DNA from: Theodoxus fluviatilis
Lineage: Eukaryota; Mollusca; Gastropoda; Cycloneritida; Neritidae
DNA: 64,000 nt
Reading direction: 5' to 3'
NCBI GenBank assembly: GCA_034096865.1
Contig: JAWQFJ010005501.1
Span: 1-64,000 of the forward strand
The notes under the pieces are model-generated. The model was not told where the DNA came from, ran no database searches, and saw only the letters and a list, made by a program, of their open reading frames with translations. Each line of letters opens with the position of its first letter. Within the stretch, counting starts at the first letter, position 1. A program made the translations under genes and the position numbers. This document shows, in pieces, positions 54,883-64,000 of this stretch.

Positions 54883-57800
54883 TCACGAATTCACAAGACT
54901 GGAGCTCATGGAGGTAGCGCTGGCTCTGTCGCGTCTCTCTGATGGGGCCAGGGACTCAGTATCCATGGAGATGGAGCTGACTGGGCGGCCAGCGGTCAGC
55001 TTCTGTATGTTGTCCTTGATCACCTCCATCGAGGCGTCCACTTCCGGTGTCTCGTCCTGATCCTCCCAAGCCGTGGTCGGGTCCTTGGAGCCCAGGTCAG
55101 GATGTTGGGCTGACAGCGGCCTGTCCGCTCTGTTGCTGGCCGGCCTGGCAGTTTGAGAGCCGTCCTCGTGAGTTCCTGGTGGCTTTGCACTCTGGACCTC
55201 ATTTCCTGCGAGCCCGACATGCCTTGTCGTCTTGTTCCCGTCCAGGCCTGGCAGTTTGGGACTGCTGTCGTTGGGTCGGTCAGTCTGGGATCCATCTGCA
55301 GGAATTCCTTGAGGTTTGGGGTTCTCGCCCTGAAATACTTGGAAGCTTCTCAATGGAGGTACCGTCTTGGTCTCCTCCAAAGTCGGTTTTCTTGGCGCTT
55401 CTGGCTGATCTTGGGTCCTGGCCAGTGAGACTGGACCTTCTGGAGCTTTGGGCGTTGTCTCTGCGAGCTGCAGCCGACCTATTGGCGGACGGGACATCGC
55501 TGGCGGTGATGCTGGGTCGTCTTCCTCCCTGACCTGCTGGACCTCATCCAGGTTTCCGCTTGGCTGACGATGGTTCCTGGAAAGTCACGCTGCCCCTGCG
55601 ACCTTCTCGGCCTTCCTGTCCCGTCATGCTCCCTCGATGTACGTCCTCGTCGATTATGCTCCCACGTCTTACGTCTATGCTGCCGCGTCGACCGTTCTGA
55701 ACTTCCTGAGACCCACGTCTTCCGGACATGACGTCTTCAGGAAGGATGCTGCCTCGCCTGCCGTCCCTGCGGGACCCGTCATCGCTGACGATGCTAATGA
55801 CGCTCATGCGTCTGTCCTCGTCACCCATGATGCTCGCCTTGCTGCCCCGACGGCGCATGACTTGCGCCACAACATCCGGTAGAGTGCTTTTTCGCCTTCC
55901 TGCTTCCTTCAGCTTTTCCCCGAGCTGCTGCCGGCGGAAGACCTTTTCCTCTTCTATGAGGATTCTGCAATGCGTGGGTATGTACTTGGTGAGGAAGGCT
56001 TTATTCTCATTTTGAAGGGCTCTGCGGATACGAAGATATTGTAATACAGGCGTGAGTATTTCGTAGCGAGAAAACTTGCATTCATCTATGAAGATTCCAC
56101 AGAAAGATGTAACATACAAAAGCAAATATTTGGTGATGATAACATTCATGATTTGAGAATTCCAAGACGACCAAGAAACGGAGATATATCATCCTAACAG
56201 AAAAAAAATAATTTATCGATGCCAATATAGGCCTATGTTATGCGGAAGTAAAGGATATTATCCTTCTCTACTGGAATTTGACAAATTTGCCCAAAGACGT
56301 GGATATTGTTTGTTTGCGGCAGACTTTGTTTTCTTCTGCAATATGTCAGCACGTTTATAAAAGATTTCAAATCAAGTATTGGAGAGTGAGAGAGAAGATT
56401 CTGCCGAAAGACCCAGCTGAGACCACAATGATGCGACAGATGTGGATAACTACAAGCATACGAGTTTGTTATAGCGTTACTGTCCTGCAGAAGATAGATA
56501 TTGTGATCAGAAGTCCTTGTCGCTTTCTGGTCACAACACAATGCAAGTTTCCATGACCGGAACCCAGATGGAGGATTATGGCCGTTCTTTTTATTTTGTA
56601 TTTTCTTCCTTACGGGTTAATCAAAAAGTGCGCGGCGCACAACACAAATCTTTCATTATTAAATGTTTACAGTAATAAATGACATTAATTGATTGATCAC
56701 AGCATGGAAAAACATCACAACTGTTTATTAGTGGCTCTAAATGCACTGAAAACAAACAGCATTAGTAGGAAGGTTAAGAGCACGATGCAATGATAATTGG
56801 AGCATTCAGGTTATGAGCTCCGTTATAGAGAGGAGAAAGAAAGGAAAAGCATAATGTAAAGATAAAAAAACTGCCTGATTCATCGAAGAGTGATAGACAT
56901 GCTACATGGCATTTGTAGAGCATGTCCATGGAATTGTCATTGCATACTACATTTCCAATATGACACACGTCGTATAGTCGCACCAGACTGGTCTTTAGGA
57001 AATAAGAAAAGGGGAAAGGCCTATCCGAGATGGGCTGCAGTGTATTTTGAGACTCAAAAATACAAAGTCGATGGGTGATACGTTCTGTTATAAAGAGCAA
57101 AAACACTCCATTTTTCTACCAGCCTCTACTGAGCTGCATTGCTCTAGCGGTAACACTTTTGACAAGTTTGGTCAGTCTGCTGTGTGATAAACAGCCATGA
57201 AGCTTAGCCTCATCGGCGACTGATGCTACAAGCAGCTTCTTAAGAACTCTAGCGACTACTAAACACACTTCAAAGACGGTGAGTTACCAATACAGCCGTT
57301 TGATTCTACGCATGTTGTCCCACTCTGAAATACACGAGCAGATACAAGTCTAAATTGCAATAGTCTAGTGTTTCGGTAATGAATGAGCGGTACATTGCAG
57401 GCTGGCCGCTGATAGTTCTTTTTAAAATTTATATTCAGAAATGAATATTTCACAAGCGGAGAATAGTAATTGCACAGTTACTCGAGATCTAAATATTGAT
57501 TAGACAACTCTTGTTCCTCTGTCGCTCTTTCTCCTTTGGTCCATTCCAGTTGTAAAAAAAACAACATTCGACCTTAGGAAGTTGTGTTTGAATGACAATT
57601 CTTGCATAAATTTGATAAAAATGTGCAATACATTCTTGACCTAAAAAACTGCAATGATAAATTGTAGAAAGAAAGGGAACGACAATCAACCAAAAAAAGA
57701 AATGGGTAATTAAGAGCAAAGTTTCAGAAGTCGAGCTGAGTATCCAGTACTCACTTGCCAACATCTGATCCAGCAGACTGTGCAAAGAGAAGATAATGCA

Positions 57801-57943
57801 GTCAAGTGTATCAAAGCAATGCAACACCAAGTTTAGTGCTGGGTTTGGACATATGCACACTGCTTATTGTCACGCAAAGGATGGATATCATACACATTCT
57901 TATGCAGTCAAGTGCACGCACCCAAGCACTCATACGTGTGCAC

Positions 57944-57994
<51 letters not shown>

Positions 57995-60636
57995 TATATA
58001 CTCTTATACGCATAGACATACGTGCAAACGAACTCATACGTATACATACGCGTACACGTAATGATGTAAACACGTTTTAAAAAGTGCATGGAGTAGATAA
58101 AACTTGTGCCAAGCAGCCCCTCATTCAGCATGAATAATTCAATTATGCATGTCATGTGATCAAAGAATGATATTATTGTAAAGAACATTTGCATCTAAAA
58201 ATTTAACAAAGTGAATAATTTAAAGGGACACATTACCAAAAATACATGCGCTTTGCTTGCATGCAAGCACATTTACATGCTCACGCACACACATACACAC
58301 ACACACACATGCACACAAGCGCGCGTGCGCGCAAGAAAGCCAGCACGCACACAACCACAAAAGCACACACATGATGCGTGCCCGCATGCACACATTGTTG
58401 CTTGAACACATGCACGCGTATACACAGTTAGTTACAATCCTCAGCTTTTCTGAACTGAAACGATGTGGTAAAGGAAGACACAAAGTGCACGGAGTACCAG
58501 TAACGTCATCACAATTTCACACAAAGTCAGTCTCGCGCAGAGGTTCGTGCAGCCAGTCGCCATAGAAAACGTGTGTCTAAACATAATGTTCGTCGATCTA
58601 TGAATAGATCTGGAGAACCCTACAAGTGACGTTCGACCTACACAGTGCGTTCGTCGATCTACTAATAGAACGCTTCTTGTCATTCCAATCGACCAGGAAT
58701 TTTCCGATCTGTCCGTAGATCAACGTCCGCTCTATGTTTGGACACACGTTTTTTGTAACAAAAATTGTCCCATGTATTAATACATATCGGCAAAATCGTC
58801 CGTTGATATAAATAGACCTGGGAAACCTCTGTGATCTAATTGTAGAAAGGCGCGAACCAACTGTTCAATCAGCATAGCACAACAAACGTTTGGAGCAAAA
58901 ATGACATCATATCTATTAATATCGTCTAATAAAGGTATCGACGAACACTCTATGTTTAGACACACGTTTTTTGTTGCGACACAGCCTTCTTTGAAGCAAG
59001 CTATGCCCTGGACAGCTTGGCTGTGCCACCAAGTGTCACGCCTGTCACCTGAAAGTCCGAGGTTCGAATCTTTGCTACGACACGGGCTGCTGTCATCTAC
59101 TTGCGCCGCGTTGTGGCGCCCGGCGGGAATGAAATACCCTAATAATGGTGTCCAGAAATGTGTAACTGGTTTGAATTAAACGCTGATGCCAAAGACCCAT
59201 TGTCAGATGCATGTATGCAATGTCTTCTCCCACACAATGTCACATCCTAATTTGCCCCTGTCCTCGTCACCTGACGAGTGACGTTTGTGTGAAAACTCGT
59301 GTGCCGTGCATAGTCTTATGTGTTTGGCTTTCATATAATTTGCAATAGCCCCGAATGAAACAAACATGATTTTAGTAGTAGCAGTGATATCATCATTATT
59401 CTATCATGAAACTCACTTGATGTCCAAGTCCCCCGTCTTTTTGACGTCCAGCACGTCCATGAGGTCTTCCAGCTGGCCCACGGTCAGAGGTACATGAACT
59501 CCCTGGAAGGAAAGGTTACAGGGTGAGAACTCTGTCTGCTGGGGTCACCAGGTAAATGTACAATGCTTATCTACAAAATCTCAATGTTCGGATCGAAGCA
59601 CAGTATACGTGCAAACTGTTATAAGCAAAGGCAGGTACTTGTAGGCAACGAAATCCAGTGACCTGTGCTCCAACCTTACATTCGAGCGGATAGTAAAGAA
59701 CGCTCGCCAGCTACCGACGTCGGTCACAGTCCACTGGGCGCTTCGACATGGAGACAGGGGTTGTATCACCTAGTAGATCCTCGGAAAGTTATGAGTTTAA
59801 GTAAAATATTACTGTGATTAAAAAAATGTGTAATCGAATTCACATACTCATCTGCCTTGGACACTTTCATGTTTTGGGTGGAGCATTTTTCTATTGAGGC
59901 CGAGGTAGCCGAGTCACAGACAAATACTTTTGCTGGTGCACTGACCTTATTGCATTTTCTATGCACAGAAGAAATCTAGACTTACACACGATGGACCGAA
60001 AGGTGTCACAGCTCATTGACAGGCATGCCTTACAGAAACTATCTCTGGACAAAATGTCTGCACTTCTGCATGCAAATTGAGATGATTGATGGGTAAGAAA
60101 GACAGGAAATATTAAATGCTCTTGCACTGCCACATTCAAATGTTCTTTAGGAAAAAAAAACTAAAGGGCTACATAGCTCACTGATCAGTACCCCAATGTG
60201 AAACTCGTCTCTGGACAAAGTATACGCAGCACTGCATGCGGATGCAAGAGCTAAATAAAAGACAAGTACTTCATGCTCTTTCACTGTCAATTTCAAAAGT
60301 TAATTTTCTATATGAAAAGGAATCTAGACATGAAGAAGCAAAGTCCTTAACAGCTCACTGACCAGCACGCCTTTCTGAAACTCGTCCCTGGACACAGTCA
60401 TGGTTTGCTCGGCGTTAAAGCGCTTGAAGAGGTCGATGGCGCGGTAGCCCTTTTCTGTGAGGAACTCGAAGAGAGCCTGCATGGGGTCAAAGGTAAGAAT
60501 GATGCCGTCAGACTCCCTGTCCAGCTTCTCGCCCTTGCTGATGACGTTGCCCGTCTTGACGCTAAAGGGACGCGTGGCTCGAATCTCCTCGACCAGCTTG
60601 AAGAAATTCCTGTCCACCACCACGTCCTGGAAGGCA

Positions 60637-60668
<32 letters not shown>

Positions 60669-63502
60669 ACTGAGAGAGGCGGAGCGATGCACGTTGTCTG
60701 TTTAAACACGGTGTAAATAGATAAGGAAAGAAAGTCTTTATGTTGCATTGTGGAAAAATTATCATGCTTTAAGAATAGAAAAAGCGCTAGAATAGTTAAA
60801 TATCAATAGAATAAGATCTAGTCACACAAGCAGTAACACTGGCATCCATTTCCCTCTTTCCCCCCTAACCCCTGCCCGAAGAATGAACACTGATTTGACG
60901 AATACGTTTAAGAACAAGTATATGTGAATAATTAGAAGATAGATTATGCTGATTAAATTTCTTATCTGCGCCATCCTAGTAAAACTGAGATGAATGTTTG
61001 ACGAGAGGTATTGTCGACGATTCCTTTATCTGAAAGTCTGCTTCATTTATCGAAATACTACTGTGGCGATATCACACATGAGGACAAAAAAGATCATCTC
61101 ACAGTCATGTCGACGTCCTGGACTGCACAGACTTCTGACTTGAGGATGGTTTGAAGGACGAGAGACGCCACGTCGGGCGCGATGGGATTCTTGCCCAGCT
61201 GTAAACAGGCACACACTCAGGTCAGACGAGGAAAGACTTGGAGGTAGAAATGAAGCGGAGACAAGCAATGAAGTCAAGAAGTGGGCGGAGTCAAGGAGTG
61301 GGTAGTAACAAGAAGTGGGTAGCAACAGGAAGTGGGTAGCAACAGGAAGTGGGTAGGAACAGGAAGTGGGTAGGAGCAAGAAGTAGGTAGGAACAGGAAG
61401 TGGGTAGCAACAGGAAATGGCTAGGAACAGGAAGTGGGTAGGAGCAAGAAGTAGGTAGGAACAGGAAATGGGTGGAGACAAGAGGTAGATGGAGTCGACA
61501 AGTGGGTGAAAACATAAAGCAGTTAGAGTCAATAAGTGGAAAAGGTCGCCAAGTGGGTGGCGTCAGAGAAGGGAAAGGTCAAGGGCATTATCATTGAGCG
61601 AGCAGCAGACATTGAGGGTAGTACTGCCGCCAGCCAGGCAGACCGAGAATGTATTTACACATGTTAGACAGAATTCCTAAGAGAGTGTCTCGGACGTATG
61701 AAAAAAGAAAATCTGCAGAGAAGTTTGTTCTTTTTCTGCCTGTCCATTATGCGTAAATCAATTTGTCGCTTCTACGGACACGAATGCACGCATTCTTGCA
61801 TGCCTGCTCCTGCTCGTGCAAGTTTGATTAGGGCACATTTTCATTATGCATCTTATTCGTTCACTGGGACCTGTGAAGTAGTGGATGCCTTCATCGAAGT
61901 GTGATCTTAACCAAGTTAAAGCAAAACGGTTAAGAATGATAATTTCGGTTAACACAGGACTGCGAAAAAAGTCGGACCTTAAACAAAATACAAAGCCTGA
62001 TGCGGACAGACACTTAAAGCGGCTTTCAGTGAATATAGGCAAGGTCGCCATTGTGGACTTCACGTCACGTCTCTACGCTAACTTTGAGCGTGATGAGGGT
62101 GTCATTGGTCTGCAGCGCCTTGAGAAGACCCCCCACGGCCTCCGTCTGCAGCCTGTTGCAGCTGAGGTTGAGCTCCTTCAGCACGGAGTTGGCGGCCAGC
62201 GACACGCCCAGGACGGTGCAGCCCTCCTTGGCAATGCCGTTCCATGACAGGTCGAACGTCCTCAGTCCGCCGTTGTCCTGCAGAGACCACACAAGAGAAT
62301 CTGCATGTGAATTTGCATATGTTTCTCGTCATTCAGCGTGGCTGAGACTATAGTCAATCTCAATGTGAATTTGCATATGTTTCTCGTCATTCAGCGTGGC
62401 TGAGACTATAGTCAATCTCTGTGTGAATTTGCATATGTTTCTCGTCATTCAGCGTGGCTGAGACTATAGTCAATCTCTATGTGAATTTGCATATGTTTCT
62501 CGTCATTCAGCGTGGCTGAGACTATAGTCAATCTCTGTGTGAATTTGCATATGTTTCTCGTCATTCAGCGTGGCTGAGACTATAGTCAATCTCTATGTGA
62601 ATTTGGATATGTTTCTCCTCATTCAGCGTGGCTGAGACTATAGTCAATCTCTATGTGAATTTGCATATGTTTCTCGTCATTCAGCGTGGCTGAGACTATA
62701 GTCAATCTCTATGTGAATTTGCATATGTTTCTCGTCATTCAGCGTGGCTGAGACTATAGTCAATCTCTATGTGAATTTGCATATGTTTCTCGTCATTCAG
62801 CGTGGCTGAGACTATAGTCAATCTCTATGTGAATTTGCATATGTTTCTCGTCATTCAGCGTGGCTGAGACTATAGTCAATCTCGGTGTTCAGAATGGTTT
62901 CTCGTTAGAAAACAGAATAGCAACAAGGCGACAAAATTGAGACTGTATGTCCATGCACATCTATGGCTGTAAATAGCATGTTTATTAAATGGTGGTGCAG
63001 GTTGCCCAGCAATAAAACAAATTATGTGATAAAACCTTGAAAACGAATCTGAAGAATGCGAGCATTATTCTCACGAAGATATAGTTCTGAATCATTTTGT
63101 TTGCAGAAGCAGCTTGACTAATTAACAGCCAGGCTTTAGCACCAATCCGCTGCCTGAAAAAGTAAATGAATTAATAACTAATTGTAATCCTCACTCGATA
63201 CCAGTTGACACTATGCTTGTATCCACGAAAGAAAGAAAGAAAAAAGACAAATGAAATCATGAATGCAGAACAGACAAATGAACAACAGATTAATTAATTC
63301 TAGAAAATGAAGGATAAATAAAAGTGAGGGGTTGGGGGGTGGGAGGCGAAAAGGAGGTAATGAGAGAAGAAATCACTGAAGGCATGAAGGGAGAAATATC
63401 ATCGCAGACCACTGACCTTGAGGCCCGCCGCCACGGCCATGGCCCCCTGCCTCCTCAGGTGGTTCCAGCTCAGGTCCAGCACCTCTATGGTGTCGTTGTT
63501 GG
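54883..63502 (-). CDS. LRRC74-like leucine-rich-repeat and EF-hand protein (3' part)
   Basis: Minus-strand exons with agreeing phases: 63502-63417, 62277-62083, 61198-61103, 60626-60363, 59502-59417, 57777-57755 (23 nt) and from 56019. The first three encode ribonuclease-inhibitor-type LRRs (IEVLDLSWNHLRRQG, LRTFDLSWNGIAKEG, LKELNLSCNRLQTE). Exons 60626 and 59502 plus the microexon encode a degenerate EF-hand pair (VSRDEFQKGVL; LMDVLDVKKTGDLDI). The last exon encodes a basic segment (LTKYIPTHCRILIEEEK) and then repeated Arg-Arg-x-Ser motifs. That frame ends at TGA 55544, while a second frame continues from there as a Pro/Ser/Asp-rich tail to TGA 54883. A frameshift near 55560 or a short isoform are both possible. 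This order (LRRs then EF-hand) is that of LRRC74A/B. Upstream exons lie beyond the window. Confidence 0.78.
55560..55870 (-). other. Arg-Arg-x-Ser repeat tail
   Basis: Within about 100 residues the frame has at least seven RR(G/M/K)S motifs (RRGSK, RRMSV, RRGSI, RRGSQ, RRGSI, RRGSI, RRGSV), each fitting the basophilic-kinase (PKA-type) consensus. Confidence 0.8.
56020..57754. other. Intron of the LRRC74-like gene
   Basis: AT-rich, no repeat or exon recognised. Confidence 0.6.
57755..57777 (-). CDS. 23-nt microexon of the LRRC74-like gene
   Basis: Bounded by TTTGCACAG and GTGAGT. It takes phase 2 from the exon at 59417 and passes phase 1 to the last exon, completing the second EF-hand (DINLLDQMLA). 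Too short to be seen as an ORF. Confidence 0.7.
57944..57992. repeat. (CA)n microsatellite
   Basis: About 48 bp of CA repeats followed by CGTATA-rich sequence; a further CA/GCAC-rich tract lies at 58275-58410. Confidence 0.95.
58565..58752. mobile_element. MITE with 20-bp TIRs
   Basis: AAAACGTGTGTCTAAACATA at 58565-58584 is answered by TATGTTTGGACACACGTTTT at 58733-58752. The interior is built of GTTCGTCGATCTA/ATAGATC palindromic words. A third end-like copy (TATGTTTAGACACACGTTTT) lies at about 58950-58970, suggesting a second, truncated copy. Confidence 0.75.
59005..59082 (+). pseudogene. tRNA-derived SINE-like head
   Basis: A-box-like CAGCTTGGCTGTGCC and B box AGGTTCGAATC about 45 bp later, with tRNA-like spacing but poor stems. 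Confidence 0.45.
60635..60668. repeat. Poly-G run beside a splice acceptor
   Basis: About 30 G on the plus strand (C on the transcribed strand). It forms the polypyrimidine tract of the exon starting at 60626. Confidence 0.95.
61275..61490. repeat. 17-18 bp minisatellite AACAGGAAGTGGGTAG(C/G)
   Basis: About 12 imperfect units in an intron of the LRRC74-like gene, beginning 75 bp from the exon at 61198. Confidence 0.9.
62306..62885. repeat. 58-bp minisatellite, about ten copies, each with ATTTGCAT
   Basis: Units TGTGAATTTGCATATG...GACTATAGTCAATCTC at an exact 58-bp step. One unit has ATTTGGAT and one CTCCTC instead of CTCGTC. It starts about 30 bp from the acceptor of the LRR exon at 62277. 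Confidence 0.95.
62886..63416. other. Intron of the LRRC74-like gene
   Basis: No feature recognised. Confidence 0.6.
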
Positions 63503-63907
63503 CTGAGGTCAGATCGGAGTTCATCAAATGAAGACTGGCTACTTATACAGCGCAAGGCATAGAGTGGCGAAAACACACGTTGGTGTGTTTCTGATACCTC
63601 ACTTCGCACAGCCCTTTGAGTTAAACCTTTCTCGAACGACTTCGTGATGCTTTGCACGTTTTGCACATGAAAAGAAGGGGTGACATCTGCAGCATTTTTG
63701 CATGTAAAATGTGGTTTCATCAGAGAGAACCTTCACTGCCGGGATGGCATCAGCTGTAAACCTTAGTTATGTGTCCTGTATCAGGATAGTCCCCTTTTTA
63801 AACATCCTTGGTTGATTTTTACAAGCTATCTTAAGACACACTGTGAGCAAGTGACTCAGATATGAAAAAGCCATGATAATTGTCGACACGAACGTGAATT
63901 TTTTACC

Positions 63908-63931
63908 CCGGAGAGAGAGAGAGAGAGAGAC

Positions 63932-63989
<58 letters not shown>

Positions 63990-64000
63990 GGGGAGAGAGA
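63908..64000. repeat. (GA)n and G-run at the window edge
   Basis: GA repeats with a 13-G run near 63980. Confidence 0.95.

Noticed and set aside
55047..55532. 161-codon plus-strand frame
   Set aside because: Opposite strand of the LRRC74-like tail; lacks motifs.
61047..61532. 161-codon Pro/Ser/Tyr-rich minus-strand frame
   Set aside because: Mostly the 17-18 bp intronic minisatellite; the real exon is 61198-61103 in a defined frame.

Overview
The window is animal nuclear DNA: short exons with GT..AG introns, very long CT/GA and CA microsatellites, several transposon classes and no bacterial-type operons. The repeat spectrum (Ty3-type LTR elements, Mutator-like elements, a Penelope GIY-YIG fragment, tRNA-derived SINE-like pieces) together with the gene types fits a lophotrochozoan, probably a gastropod mollusc. 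That taxonomic guess is inference only.

Host genes. Minus strand 431-3041: two exons of a coiled-coil protein that continues past the left edge. Minus strand about 34.98-36.5 kb: a Nopp140/NOLC1-like Ser/acidic-Lys/Ala/Pro repeat protein with a frame break in an 8-nt homopolymer. Plus strand 39,356-45,704: a five-exon unknown gene whose splice phases all agree but which carries one in-frame TGA. Minus strand 63,502-54,883: the 3' part of an LRRC74-like leucine-rich-repeat/EF-hand gene with a 23-nt microexon and an unusual tail of repeated Arg-Arg-x-Ser motifs.

The centre (5.36-33.51 kb) is a Russian-doll nest of transposable elements. The outermost layer is a Mutator-like element (here MULE-2, 5365-33511) with ~88-bp terminal inverted repeats. 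Its three-exon minus-strand gene joins an Ulp1-type C48 cysteine protease, a Pro/Ala/Ser repeat, C2H2 fingers, a FAR1-like domain, a MULE transposase, a SWIM finger and a PHD finger. Two elements are inserted in it. (1) MULE-1 (5701-12726) has 10-bp target duplications, TIRs built of five CGWTTCGTACC sub-repeats, a 230-bp satellite and a 12-exon PHD-FLYWCH-MULE gene with a triplicated exon. (2) A minus-strand LTR element (13046-25358) has near-identical LTRs but lacks reverse transcriptase, RNase H and the integrase core. That LTR element in turn carries a TIR element (about 14341-16199) and an apparently intact plus-strand Ty3/mdg4-type retrotransposon (17640-24689) with a classical G GGA AAA frameshift site at the gag/pol junction.

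The right half has smaller repeats: an LTR end with two successive primer-binding sites joined to a Penelope GIY-YIG fragment (42.2-42.9 kb), an LTR with a tRNA-Pro-type primer-binding site (51,633-53,113), MITE-like hairpins, and tandem arrays including ten 58-bp units that nearly all contain an ATTTGCAT octamer. From 47.2 to 51.6 kb and from 53.2 to 54.9 kb I see no convincing gene.
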